This document shows positions 37,434-50,265 of a stretch of 64,000 nucleotides of DNA, piece after piece (the stretch's first letter is position 1; each line of letters opens with the position of its first letter). The stretch lies in NCBI GenBank assembly GCA_039111635.1, contig JBCAQO010000001.1, positions 3,038,001-3,102,000 of the forward strand, written 5' to 3'. Source of the DNA: Heterobasidion occidentale. Lineage: Eukaryota > Basidiomycota > Agaricomycetes > Russulales > Bondarzewiaceae. A program made the translations under genes and the position numbers. Below the pieces are notes generated by a model that saw nothing but the letters and a program-made list of their open reading frames with translations, had not been told where the DNA came from and ran no database searches.

Positions 37434-39398
37434 ATGGGTGTCGTAGAGAAGGTGCGTTCTCTGGCTGTGTGTTCTCTGCGAGGCGCGCGCATTCACCTCA
37501 ATCCATGATAGATCAAGGAGATAGAGGGTGAGTCTCCTCATTGCTGATAGTCACAGACCCTCACGTTGATGGTGTTGCAGAGGAGATGGCAAGGAGTGAG
37601 TTTACCACCGAAATGCTGGTCCTGTATAGGATCTCACCGTCTTTTCAGCTCAAAAAAACAAGGTGATTATCTTCCCACTCCACAGAGACCCAGAACGTCA
37701 ATACGGATGTGGTCAAGTAGGCGACGGAATATCATTTGGGCCTCTTGAAGGCCAAACTCGCTCGTTATCGTGCCCAGCTCCTCGAACCTGCAGCGAAATC
37801 AGGTGGGGGAGGCACTGGCTTTGACGTACAGAAATCCGGAGATGCCAGAGTTGCATTGATTGGGTTCCCCTCCGTCGGAAAAGTAACGCATGCGTTGTCC
37901 TGGAGTGGTTTGGTAACTCACAAGCCTTCATAGTCTACCCTCTTGAGCAAGGTCACCCACACGGCGTCCGAAACGGCAGCTTATGAATTCACAACGTTGA
38001 CAGTGCGTTGCATGCGGTTAATTTCAAGACATGTATACTAGACTTCGCATCAGGCTATTCCCGGTGTCATCGAGTATCAGGGCGCCCGGATTCAACTGCT
38101 TGATCTTCCAGGTATCGTCGAAGGCGCTAGTCAGGGTCGAGGACGTGGACGTCAGGTTGTGTCCACCGCAAAGACAGCTGACTTGATCGTGATTATGCTC
38201 GACGCCACAAAATCCGAGGAGCAGCGGCGACTTCTGGAAATCGAGCTGGATTCTGTTGGGATTCGATTAAACAAAAGGAGACCTGACGTCGTCTTCAAGC
38301 GAAGAACAACAGGAGGGGTAAGTTTGTGGATGATACGTATGATTCGATATCTAACCATCCTCTAGATTACCGTAAGCTGGTCTCTGCTGTCGCTGTCACC
38401 GCCGCTTTCTCAGCGCGATAGATCAGTTCACTGCCACAGTCAAGTTGACGAAAACAGACGAGAGAACCATTCGCCTCATCTTGCAAAGCTGTCAGTCATT
38501 TACTATTCCACACGCTGCCCTGTATCTCATTCAGGATACATGTCAGACAAACTGCATAATTGCGACGTGATGATTAGGGAAGATGTACGGTTCTCAAAAA
38601 TATTGACTAGCACCTGGGCTCATCGACTTTGCGCAGATAACAACTGACGAATTCATCGATGTATTGATAGGTACGTATGGTTTATATGTCACCTTCATGT
38701 AGCAATGGCCTGATTGCAGCACAATAAGGAACAAGAAAATATATTCCTTGTCTTTGTAAGGCTTTCCAATGGTAGCTTTTGTGGTCGGATCTCACGTCTT
38801 GTGGACAGACGTGTACAACAAGATAGACGCAATTAGCTTGGAACGGATGGACCAGCTGGCCCACGATGACCACACCGTCGTGATCAGCTGTGAGATGGAC
38901 TTGAAGTGAGCGCGCGGTTGCCCCTAACTCATCGGACGTAGACTGACCACATACAGCTTGAACTATCTCATCGACCGCATATGGGATGACCTTGGCCTGG
39001 TGAAAGTATATACGAAGAAGCGAGGCGCTCATCCCGACTTGGCTGACCCGATCTGCATGAGGAGAGGCTCCACCATCGAGGATGTATGTAATGGTGTCCA
39101 CAGATCCTTGGTAGCCAACTTTCGTTACGCATTGGTCTGGTAGGTCTAATGCATTTCCGAGCTCTTTGATTCCATGCTGATGTAGTCTACAGGGTGAGAA
39201 CTATGGTTCCAGTGTCCATGTAGCAATAGTTGATGACTTTTCACAGGGGAAATCATCGAAATTCTCACCGCACGCACAGAAGGTCGGTCTCAATCATCTG
39301 GTACAAGACGAAGATGTTGTTTCGAGTCAGTGACCTCCCATTCGATACACGGCTATTTTCGGGTACTGACATGCCCATGTTCAGTTTTCACCAAATGA
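37434..39398 (+). CDS. RBG2: Developmentally regulated GTP-binding protein 2 (Rbg2/DRG2)
   Basis: Translation-associated TRAFAC GTPase; in yeast Rbg2 works with Gir2 on stalled ribosomes. The start MGVVEK|IKEIE|EEMAR is spread over three tiny exons, followed by [19 protein letters not shown], which is the DRG2-type spacing rather than DRG1. G-domain motifs: G1 GFPSVGK|STLL across an intron, G3 [21 protein letters not shown]4 YNKID, G5 [12 protein letters not shown]2-like are [14 protein letters not shown] and the C-terminal TGS-type domain [15 protein letters not shown], ending [20 protein letters not shown] and VVSIFTK. Around eleven introns; one accepts at CAG before ACAAACTGC to give SYKLHNCDV. 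The last intron leaves a 14-nt final coding exon. No frame break was found. Confidence 0.93.
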
Positions 39399-39947
39399 GT
39401 ACACGATTTCCGAAATTTTGTATTTTTTGAAGCTGTATTTTACTCGTATCGGAGTGAACTTGGAAGTGACGATCCCGGCGACGTGCTAACTGCGAGGCCA
39501 GATATGCGGCGAAAACTGCATGATGTCAACAAGATGAATGGTCGGTGGTTGACGATAAAAAGTGTCGAGGAAGAACTTACGGATGACGGTCACTATTCCC
39601 ACGTCTCCGAGGCGATCTTGTCCACATTTGGCATAGAATAGAAAAGATTGTACGTAGCCTTGGTGCCTTATGAGAACATCGGCAGAGACTATACGTCTGT
39701 TCCATTCAAAGCGACAGGGTGACAGCATGACAGTCCCAGTGATACGCAGAACTGATCCTACTTATCGCGGCTGCACCACAAACAAGTCACACGTGTGGAC
39801 ATGGTCATCTTCAATTAAAAAAACTGGCGGTCGTCTCACATTGACGCTGAGCGCTGATGCTCGGCCACCCTTTATCTTCCACATCTGATCTTGACTTCAT
39901 CATCCTACTTCATCCCACTCCCCCCACCAGACCCACCGTACCGATCG
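39399..39947. other. Interval between RBG2 and the metallo-beta-lactamase gene
   Basis: No supported gene. An 80-codon minus-strand frame (39486-39728) has no ortholog I recognise and no intron pattern. The rightmost 60 bp are pyrimidine-rich leader. Confidence 0.45.
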
Positions 39948-41652
39948 ATGCCCGAACGACGTACCTCCCAGGATCGAATGCATTCAGCTAATTTGGAGGT
40001 CATCTTTCTCGGAACGGGCACTTCGTCGAGCCTGCCACATATAGAATGCTTGACTGCAGGACCCGACGATCGTCCGTGCCGGACGTGTCTTTCGACGCTC
40101 ACTCCAGAAGGGAAGAAGAACATCAGGAGGAATACCTCGGCCGCTCTGCGAATCAACGGGAAAGATGGGAAGCAGCGGTGCGTGTCTGATTCGGAGTATG
40201 GTGTTTGGCCTGATGACTGAATGGTCTCGTGCTCAGGACGATCGTTATAGATGTCGGCAAGAACTTCCAGGCTGCCGCTCTCGAGTGGTTTCCGAAGTAT
40301 GGCCTGCGAAGAATAGACGCCGTTCTCATCACACATGCACATGCTGACGGTCAGTAATGGACTTCTTCTCAACTTTCGTGCATCTACTGACCAATCTTAG
40401 CCATGAATGGGTTGGATGACCTACGAGGTACCGAACTTTATTTATACCTCATGTGAACGTACTAAGCCGATACACAATACACCAGCGTGGACCTTGAACG
40501 GAGTAATACAGCCGCACATCGATGTTTACGTTTCAAAGGCTACGTTCACCGAGGTCCAAAGATCTTTTCCTTACATGGTGGCGAAGGAGTTCGCATCTGG
40601 CGGCGGAGACGTAAGTGAAGCTGTTGTACCCTAATATTCGAATTGCTTTCAAACTGCTTAATTCAATTTTTAGGTACCGGAGTTCAAGTGGCATATCATC
40701 GAAGACAAGGTTCCATTCGAGATTGAAGGCACAGGCATAGAGATCACTCCTTTTGCCGGTGAGCCTGGCCAAGGATCGTTATAAAGATCCATTTCTCACA
40801 AGAATCCTCTATCGAATACTTGAAGTGCATCATGGTCGCTTATTCTCTGTGGCGCCTCCTCCAGGCTTCGTGCCTACACCGGTCGCCACCATGCCATCCA
40901 CCCCTACGACTACCTCTGGAGCGTCGTCGCCCACACGTCGCTCACCCGATCAAAACGCTACACTACTTCCCAAGATCCATCCTTACATTTGCTTTGGATT
41001 CAAGATAAATGATGTCGCAGTATATCTCTCCGACGTCTCGCATATTCCCGATGATTCTTGGGCGCTTTTAGAGGAACTCCTCGTTAACGGCCAGAGCGAT
41101 TCTGCTATACGGCATCCCTACGCCGTCGTTGTGCTTGACTGTCTGCGACTGCATCCGCACACATCGCATCTTGGGATCAAGGACGCTACCAACATTGCGC
41201 GCCGACTTGGCGCACAACGCACCTATCTTACTGGCTTTGGCCATGAAGTCTCTCATGACGAGTACGTCACAATCGGAGAGGTCGTGGGAGGTAAAGAAGT
41301 GCAGAATGCGAATCTGTCTTCCGTTGAACGGAGAGGTATCAGCTTGTTGGACAAGGGGAAGTCGATATGGCTTCGTCCTGCGCATGATGGATTGCAGGTG
41401 GTTGTGGCAGATAACCGGAAGGTAAAGACAGCACCTACGAATTTTAAACCTCACGTATCTTATTCTCACTGTTTATTCCTCGTTTCGCATGTAAGTTGTA
41501 TTGCAATGATCTTTTTCATACGATGTAGAACACAACTTGGCTTGGTTGCTTTCGGCTCAAAAGCTGCGCGGCAATTTCCGGCCCGCATTGCGAGCGCCTT
41601 TGCAGGCCATGCGTTGGTCAATTTGAGGTCTTTAGTGCTGACCTCAACATAA
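39948..41652 (+). CDS. Metallo-beta-lactamase-fold hydrolase (PhnP-like phosphodiesterase group)
   Basis: The N-terminal strand [17 protein letters not shown], the Cys pair [14 protein letters not shown] and [10 protein letters not shown] lead into the metal-binding motif [17 protein letters not shown] (HxHxD). Later come the partner histidine context TPFAVHHGR, the Asp-containing strand [27 protein letters not shown], and the last His in [10 protein letters not shown]. This order fits the PhnP/RNase Z-like phosphodiesterase branch; the natural substrate is unknown. A Pro/Ser/Thr-rich insert ([19 protein letters not shown]) sits between two strands. The frame begins with a non-ATG codon further left, so the ATG at 39948 is used. 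The C-terminal end is unsure: conserved sequence ends around 41430 ([16 protein letters not shown]), and an intron may start there, so the tail up to 41652 is tentative. Confidence 0.8.
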
Positions 41653-41798
41653 GACAGTTGTTCTGTTTTGTCGACACTCCACGACATAGTTCCCAGACTC
41701 GTGGGTTTAGGTCAATTTGACTCTTTCTTAGCTAGAGAACAGCATCTAGAGACAGCAGCTACCGGTTCCCTCTGAAGCTTCCATACCGTTCCGTGATC

Positions 41799-44700
41799 AT
41801 GGAATCCCAATTCATACTGGATATAGGTCCCCAACCTTCCACTCAACCCACTCAGCTTAAGAATCATGTGTGAGCTTGGTGGTGTTGGGTTCGTGCGGCC
41901 CCTTGACTGACGTTGCCCGACAGTAGCGTCTGGCTGCATCCTTTCGTCATTCCTGCCTACATAGTTGTCGCATCGATAGCGCTACTCCTCCTCCAAACTA
42001 TCTTATCGTACGGACCCCTGAAGAGGCTCCTACGCTCTTCTGAAAATGAGCTTGTAGAGGCGACAAGAACGAACACGCAAGCGGGCATCTTCTCCGAAAC
42101 CAAGGAGCATGTGCAACGACTTGGGGGATGGACTATTTTCTCCTTGAAGCTCGTCAGGCTGTTGTCCGTCATGACCCTCTTGGGCTGTCGGTAACAACTT
42201 TCGTTTTTGACGAGGAAGGACTTTTGAACGGACTGAATGTTGTCCCGCTCAGCAAGCATTGGGGTAAAGGGCACAAGGGAAAGCATCGAAGTGCTGATGC
42301 TCTTTCGTTCACAAGACATGAACAGATTGAGCTCATCCAATGTTCGACATATGTAAGTCGACACCGCATGAAATGATCAAAATAGCTCCTAACTGTGTCC
42401 AGCTCTATGCATCCTTCTCGCTCTTTCTCTCTGTCACGGCTGGGGTGAAGCGTGCTCGTACTGCAACAACGCATCTGGTCGTCATTCTGGGAACCGTTTT
42501 TGCGGTATATGCATATCGTGACTTGTGGCCATTATTGACATTCACAAAAACGCCTTCTGATCTACGCGACGGAACCTTGCTATGGGCCAAATTGGCTGTC
42601 CTTGGACTGGTAGCTGTCGTCATACCTTTGACGGTCCCTCGCCAATATATTCCTCACGACCCACAGGCATGTTGTCATCCCTGAATATGATTACGCGACG
42701 GATCTTATGATTTATCCGCAGGAGCCTCACTATAATCCCAATCCTGAACAAACGGCGTCTATATTGTCAATGATGCTCTACAATTTCCTCGATCCAGTTG
42801 TCTTCTCAGCCTACAAAATCCCTCATCTCTCATTTGAGCAACTCCCTCCGCTAGCTGACTACGATTATACCAAAAACTTGGTGCGGAGAAGCTTTCCGGT
42901 GAGTGTCAAAAAAAACCGCATCAATCGCCTGTGCATTCTGAAACATTCCAGCATCTGGATCTATTCTCTGGAGCTCGGAGGCGCCACTTGTTCTGGGGGC
43001 TTATGATAGTATTTCGTGAGCTGCTCCGCGCTCACTCGTCGTCCGATTGACTATAATGAGTTTAGGTCGCGAATACATAGGTCTGGCGATCATGCTCATG
43101 ATTAGGGTTGGTATGCCTAGTTCAAGAACGTAGTGCTTTGCTAAGTCTTCTAATAGACGAACACTTTATTACTTGGGCCTCTAGCGATTTATAAACTCTT
43201 GCAGTAAGATTTGGGTTCTACGATTTATCGAGCGTTGGCTGAGTTTTGGGTTCTCTTAGGTCTTTGGAAATCGATGGGAAAGGCGCTGTCGTTCGCCCAT
43301 GGGTTTGGATTTCTGGTCTTTTTTTTGGACCTATGATAGGCACAATCGCGATGCAGCGGTACGTCTTCCTCTCAGTAAGTTCGCTTCATCCTTTAAACGT
43401 CTTCTTAGATTGACTTATTCGATAGGGTTGGATTCGTATCCGCACGGAGGGCATCTTTACCCAGCTGTTATTCGAACATGCTCTGCGAATACGAATGAGG
43501 GCCGAGACCGATAAATCGCCTGTGAAGCTTGAGGAAGCCTCGAGGGATTCCACGGTCGCAGGCAGCACCCCCAATAACGCGTCACTTGAAGAAAGTCGCG
43601 GTGGGGACAGTAGATCGGGGAGTGGTGACGGGACAGCTAACTCGAGTTTTGTCAGTAATAAGTCCCAAAACAGCAAAGGAAAGCAGCCCACTGGGGACGA
43701 GAATGCTGAATTCATCAAGGACGACACCACGGAAGCGGACAACCTTGTTGGGAAAATCAACAATCTAGCCTCGGTAGACTTGAACAATACCGCGGATGGG
43801 TGCGATTTCTTGCTCTTGAGTACGTTCTTTCAATATCTCAGAAATTTGTTGTACCTGATATCTGGCGCATAGTCTTGTATCTGCCCCTGCAGATCGTCTT
43901 GTGCGTCGTCTTCTTGTATACCATTCTTGGTTGGAGGTGGGTTGCATCACCAAAACAAAAAGGATGTGATAGACTGAATCAATCTCCAGTGCTTTTGTCG
44001 GATTGGCCTCAATGGTCATCCTCTTCCCTTCCCAGGATTCATCTCCAATTTGATCAAACGGGCTCAGGAAGAAGGTATCAAAAGGGTAAATCAGTTCAAG
44101 GTCTTTGAATAGAAACCAATGACTGACAAACTTCTTAGACCGATGCACGTGTGCAGACTGTCACAGAAAGTACGCATAACACATCAGCACATCGTTGAAT
44201 CTTCTCATCGTTCCACAACTTTGATGCGTTGACTGTAGCCATGAACGTCTTGCGCATGGTCAAAGTATTCGGCTGGGAACAGAAACTTATCGACAGGTTA
44301 GCGGAGAAACGAGACGATGAACTCAACTTCGTCCAGCGTCGCCAGCTGCTGAACTTGTTGAACAACGTGTTGAAGTAGGCCTAAGCCTCACGTCAATAGC
44401 TTGTTTTTTGTTCGATGCTGATACCACCTGCAATAAAGTGTCATCATTCCTGTCGTCACAATGATAGTCACTTATGTTACACATGTGCGTATTCATCTCT
44501 CATTGAATGCGGGGTCTTTCTGACATCTTGACAGACAATTATCATGAAGCAGATCTTGGCGCGTAAGTCATACGCGCTAGAAGTTTTCTCACCGTCTTAA
44601 GATACTACTCAGCTTCAACTGTTTTCTCTTCAATATCCGGCGAGTTTCTCTACAGATTCGAACATATTTGCAATACTCATTTACCTGCAGTGTTTGATAT

Positions 44701-47700
44701 TCTGCGAGATCAACTTCGTTCAGTATTTCTTATGATCCCGCGTTTTATGCAAGGCTCGTATAGTCTCGTCACATACATTGGATCAAGAGACTCTGATAAT
44801 TGTGGTCCTTAGCGAAGGTTTCCCTTGACCGGATTACTGAATTTCTCCGCCAGGTAAACCATCCATCAGTACCCAATGGCTGTCGCTTATGTTTTTCCAG
44901 GCCGAGCTTTTGGATTCCTACGCTGAAGATGCAGAAGGGAAGACAAATAATTCCCTCACCGAGGCACACTCGAATCGGGATGTCATCGGATTCCAGGATG
45001 CTACATTCACATGGGCGAACGATAGCTTAGACGACGGCGCTGTAACTCCGTCGAGGCGGAAGTTCGTTCTGAACATCGAAGGGGAGTTGCTTTTCAAGCG
45101 CGGTTGCATAAACATCATCATCGGCCCAACTGGATCAGGAAAAACATCTTTGTTGATGGCTTTGCTAGGTAAGCTATACAATTCTTGAAGAGAGTGCAGT
45201 CGTTGAATAGACATATGAGGCGAGATGCACTTTGTGCCCTCGGGTCCTGGATCATGGTATAGTCTTCCTCGTGAGGGTGGTGTTGCGTACGCTGCCCAAG
45301 AGTCTTGGGTACAGAATGAAACTATCCGAGTAAGTGATGTATGTGCGCATCATTGACACAAGTCCTGAACGAAGTCAGGACAACATCCTGTTTGGAGCAC
45401 CGTACGACGCCGTTCGATACAACAAAGGTCCGTTTCTTTGTCAGATAGGCTAGATAGCTGCTCACATACGCGACAGTGATCTTCCAATGTGGACTTGAGC
45501 GGGACCTTACACTTTTCAAGGCCGGAGACCAGACCGAAGTCGGTGAAAAAGGACTGACATTGAGGTCATTTCATGTCATCTCTAGTTCATTTTCGAACGA
45601 GCAGCTCATCTATCCTTCTTCTTTCTTCTCACTGTTAGTGGTGGTCAAAAGGTATCCAAATCACGTCGCATGCATATGCGCGGGCTGAATATGTTGATTG
45701 CACCAGGCTCGCGTTACTCTCGCACGAGCAATATACTCTTCTGCCGAAATTGTTCTACTGGATGATGTGGGTTCTTACTACTCGCATTCTATTTAACTAT
45801 TAACTCGGTTTCTAGGTACTTGCAGCTCTGGACGTACACACTGCCCGCTGGATCGTTGATATATGCTTCAAGGGGGATCTCATCCGTGGAACGATGCAGT
45901 GTCTGGTCGTGAGTCCTCCCTCTCCTTTGGTCGATGTCCAGAATACGAATGTGGTGGATTGCAGACTCACAATGTCGCAATGGCGAGTCCTATCGCGAAA
46001 TACGTGGTCTCCCTCGGTCTCGACGGTAAGGTGGCGAGCAGTGGATCTGTATTGGATGCACTCGCACATGACAATGTGCTGTCAAAAGAGGTCGCCGAAG
46101 AAGTCGTCGCGATCGAGAGGGCCGACACTGAAATAGACTCCGAGGAGCCAGAGAACGCGGACAAAAAGGCAGATGGAAAACTCACTGTTGCTGAAGAGAT
46201 CCATGAAGGCCACGTCAGTTGGGAAGCTAGTACGTTCTGCAGTGTCGAGACCCTTTGCTTGTAACTGATCGCGTGTGACGGCAGTGAGTCTGTACTTCAA
46301 AAGTTTGGGCGGCTCACAGACCACCTTGTTCTGGATCGTGTTCTTGGGCGGCATAACTTTGTGCGATCTGGCGAATTCTATTCAAACATGGTTCTTGGGC
46401 TACTGGGCACAGCAATACGAAATATATCCTCCATCAGAAGTTCACGTCTCTTTGTAGGTTCAACTCACCATATTGTTCAAGTCATATACTGACTGCGTTG
46501 TTCAGCTACCTGTCCATTTACTCCCTCCTCTTATTGTTCGCTATCAGCGTGTATTGCATCGGTAATGGTGTATATGTGTTTGGCACCGTACGAGCATCTA
46601 GAATCATTCATCGAAGGCTCATAGAGTCCGTGCTTGGAACAACTCTAAGATGGCTTGACATGACACCCACATCACGAGTCATCACGCGTTGCACTCAGGA
46701 TATCGGTGCTAGTGCGTCTGACAATTCACATTAACCCGTCCGTTGTTGACATTCGTATCTTTAGTCGATGGACCAGTTGTAAACAATCTCCTTCGGGTCA
46801 TTGAGATTTCCGCCACATTATTGATCAAGCTTGCCGCGGTCGTAGTATTGACGCCAGTATTCATCGTTCCAGGCATCTTGGTATCATTGTTGGGTGGCTG
46901 GTGCGGCCAGATCTACATGAGAGCACAATTGTCAGTCAAACGAGAAAGAAGTAACGCAAAGGCTCCGGTGATAGGGCATTTTGGCGCTGCCATAGCTGGT
47001 CTCAGTACGCGTTTCATGCCTAGCTCCCAATGCTTATCTGGTCTCATATGCATTCACAGCTTCGATACGTGCCTACGGTGCTCAGGCTGCGTTCCGGCAG
47101 GAATCTTATCGACGCATTGATCGCTACACGAGAGCAGGCCGGACCTTCTACAATCTTAACAGGTTGCTGATGTTGTGAGTTCGCGGACATGAAGCTGACA
47201 TGAGTCATTCGCAGATGGATTTGTCTTCGGATTGACGCACTCGGTGGCTTATTCGCGGCAGCTCTCGGCGCGTGGTTGGTCTACGGACCCGGACATAGCG
47301 AGAATCTTCCTTCAGATACTGGATTCTCCCTCACAATGGCAGTGGGCTTTAGTGGTATGATTCTGTGGTGGGTACGCTGCTTGAACGAGTTTGAAGTCAG
47401 CGGCAACAGGTATGGCACTATCGTTCACTTTCCAGGTGCGTTTCTGATCGAGTCCTCTAGTTTGGAACGGATCCAAGCATACATCAACATCGAACAAGAA
47501 CCGAAGGCAACGAAGGATGGAGTGCCTCTAGCCTATTGGCCCGCTAGCGGGGATGTCAAAGTAGAAAATTTGTCTGCTCGTTATTCGCAAGTGAGTCATA
47601 TCCGTGCACCTGTCTATCAGTTTAAGCTAACTGTGGGTATAGGATGGGCCCAACGTTCTGCACGATATATCATTCCACATCAAATCAGGCGAACGTGTCG

Positions 47701-48784
47701 GTGTTGGTCAGTGGATTGCATTCATCGCTGAAACATACAGAATGCTGATGGATTACCCAGTTGGGAGAACCGGAAGCGGAAAGGTGATAAGCACGAATAG
47801 CCATGACGCGTGACGAACAGCCTTCTGACTATTTTCTTGATCTCTTCAGAGCTCACTGACCTTGTCACTTCTTCGTTGTATCTTCACCGATGGCGCCATC
47901 TATTACGACGGGCTTCGCACCGATTCGGTCAATCTTGACTCCCTGCGCACAAACATCACGATCATCCCCCAAATTGTGAGTAGCGTAGGGCCTCGCGGTT
48001 TCGTCATCACTAATACAACGCTTCGTAGCCCGAGCTTCTTAGTGGTACACTGAGGGAACCTGGACCCGTTCTCGGAACATGACGATGCAACATTGAATGG
48101 AGCTTTGCGAGCTGCCGGGCTCTTTTCACTCCAGAGCGACGACGATGAAGGTCGCATTACTTTGGACACCAAAATCTCGACGGGTGGGGGAAACCTTTCA
48201 GTTGGTCAACGGCAGATTCTCGCACTGGCAAGAGCCATTGTGCGCGGGAGTAAGCTGCTAATTCTCGACGAAGGTTTGTTCCTCTGTCAATTGTTCCTTG
48301 TTATCTCACTGACAGACTTTGTTCTCTATTTCCAGCTACCTCCGCAATAGGTATCTGATTCATGGTTTCTTTCTATCATTGAGACTCCTCCCTCACTAAC
48401 ACACCTTTAGACTACGAGACAGATTCAGTCATTCAGTCTTCATTGCGCCATGAACTCAAAGGCGATGTAACGTTGATCACGATAGCACATCGTTTGCAGA
48501 CCATTATGGACGCAGACAAGATTGTGAGCACGTCCTTTTTCTGACCGTCATTCTAATATTTAAAATGTCATTCAGTTGGTCCTCGACGCAGGCCGCATCG
48601 TGAGGCTCAATTCTGTTTTTTGATTTGAATTAGAATTCTAACGTTCGTGCAGGTTGAGTTTGACACACCGAGTGCGCTTCTCAAGAACGACAAAGGAATA
48701 CTGCGGGCTCTGGTCAATGAGAGTGGTGACAAAGAGGCACTATATGCGATGGTGAAAGGGGAGGGGGAAATAGAGTCTCGTTAA
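41799..48784 (+). CDS. ABCC-subfamily full ABC transporter with TMD0 (MRP/Ycf1-type)
   Basis: Full-length exporter of the multidrug-resistance-associated class, expected in the vacuolar or plasma membrane and moving conjugated organic anions. The start is [16 protein letters not shown], then an intron joins NHVS to [11 protein letters not shown]. Five N-terminal hydrophobic segments (for example [33 protein letters not shown]) form a TMD0. NBD1 has Walker [10 protein letters not shown] (about 45125), signature [14 protein letters not shown] across an intron, and Walker B IVLLDDV with Asp in place of the catalytic Glu, as is usual in ABCC NBD1. NBD2 has [23 protein letters not shown] and LLILDEATSAIDYETD, so only the second site looks fully catalytic. 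A Ser-rich acidic insert (43495-43760) lies in the first membrane domain's cytosolic loop. About 25 introns. The stop is TAA 48782-48784. Confidence 0.92.
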
Positions 48785-50265
48785 ATATGGGGCACTGGTA
48801 TTCCGACAGCGGTAACAGTCTAACCGCTGATCTTTATCCAATAAGCGGCGAGCGAGTGTATGAAGATCGAAGAGAGAGAGAGGTCGTGACGCGCAACTGT
48901 ACCAGAGTAAGTAAGAGTAAGAAGTACGTCGTGGAGAGCCAGCTGCACTAACAACCACGACGAGACTTGTATACTAGACACGTGAAAAATATCCTGCGAG
49001 GCGAGATGAAGACAGAGGACGAACATAAGATCAACGCACCCGATCTCTGCGAGCTCTCGACGCTCGTCGAGCAAGTTTGTTCTCCTCTGTTGCGCCACAG
49101 ATGCCGACACTGAGCGTGCAGTAGAATTTACGGGGCTCTAGCTGGAGACGTGGTCGACAAACCCTGCATGGGTTTTCGTAGAGCTTGCCCCCAAAGACAG
49201 CCCGTGGAGAGAAGGCTAGAGTAGGCCACACGCAATCAAGGCGCATGATTCCTCCAAGTCGTTGAAGTGGTTTCGAAGGAGGGAATCTATCACATTGACC
49301 GCTGGGTTCCACGTGCATGAAGAAAGTTGGTAGGGCATGAAGATGGCGCACGGACTATTTGAGAAAGCGATCTCGTCGTCTGCGAAATACCTTCAATTGA
49401 GCGATGGTCAACATGCTTCCACAAAGTATAGTACGGTATATGTGGATGAGTAGCCGCATAGGAGTGCTCACGCTGAACTTGATATCATCTGGAAGGGTGT
49501 CACTGGTAAACCGGTAAATAGTGGATGCCTTTCCACAGGCCTTTAGAGCGAGTTCTAAATGCCAGATTCTTCCGATGGCTTGGTTGCCGCGTCGGCACGA
49601 GCGAATCCATTCTGTCGGAGCTTGAGACCCCTCTTCTAGATTTTTGAACTAGAAGGGGGGTCCACCCCCCTGTCCAGTTCAGATTCATCGTTGTAAACGC
49701 CTTTTTCAAACTCCGACTAAACCTTGTCGACTTCTCCGGGTTGACTGCACGGAGAGGCGAGTCTAGTTAGAGCTCCGCTTGAATTAAATACGCGCATACA
49801 CCGAACCATAGATGGCCCTGTGGTTCTGAAAGATTTCTAGTTTCAAAGCTAGATCAGAGTTCGACTCCGATTTATTGATCTAGAATTGCTCTGAATCCTG
49901 TGGAAAGTTACCCAGTTACCCGGTAATCATCTTCAAGCTGAGCATAAATGCAGATATCTGCACAGAAATTTCAAGGAGGATTCATAAGTACCTTGCCTTT
50001 TTGCGCTCTGCAGCTATAGACAGGGCCCTGCGTAGTATGTAGGCCGGAGCGGAGGGAGATGGATGGCAAGCTGAGGGAGAGTCACATCGAGGGTAACTGC
50101 AGATGCCAGAATGCGTCATCATGCTTTATGTAATGCAGTCATTTGGTCGCTCTGTTCTTGGGAGAGCTCGCATCCGCTGTCCACCCTTTACCACCACACA
50201 GATCATAATCCCCGCACTGTCAAGCCTCAAGCTAACCTGAACAGTAAGAACCGGGGTCGTTGGCA
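48785..50265. other. 1.5-kb gene-poor interval with hairpin-forming sequences
   Basis: No family-recognisable gene. Minus-strand frames of 60-105 codons (48740-48958, 48820-49110, 49031-49351, 49500-49709) have no motif; the 49031-49351 frame is Cys-containing (YENPCRVCRP) but isolated. Inverted repeats are concentrated at 49633-49670 and 49836-49853 (listed). The final 100 bp is the promoter of the Ups gene. A degenerate repeat or noncoding RNA is possible. Confidence 0.4.
49633..49670. repeat. Paired inverted repeats CTTCTAG/CTAGAAG and G6/C6
   Basis: CTTCTAG at 49633-49639 pairs with CTAGAAG at 49649-49655, and the adjoining run GGGGGG at 49655-49660 pairs with CCCCCC at 49665-49670 across TCCA. 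A similar TCTAG/CTAGA hairpin recurs at 49836-49853. No flanking direct repeats were confirmed, so this is not called a transposon. Confidence 0.5.

Noticed and set aside
39486..39728. 80-codon minus-strand frame between RBG2 and the metallo-beta-lactamase gene
   Set aside because: It looks protein-like in composition, but no domain, intron or conserved start supports it.
49806..49880. Possible tRNA: A-box-like TGGCCCTGTGG and B-box-like GTTCGACTCC at tRNA-like spacing
   Set aside because: The T-arm, D-arm and acceptor stems do not pair when the boxes are laid on the tRNA frame, so this is at best a chance or degenerate promoter-like pair.
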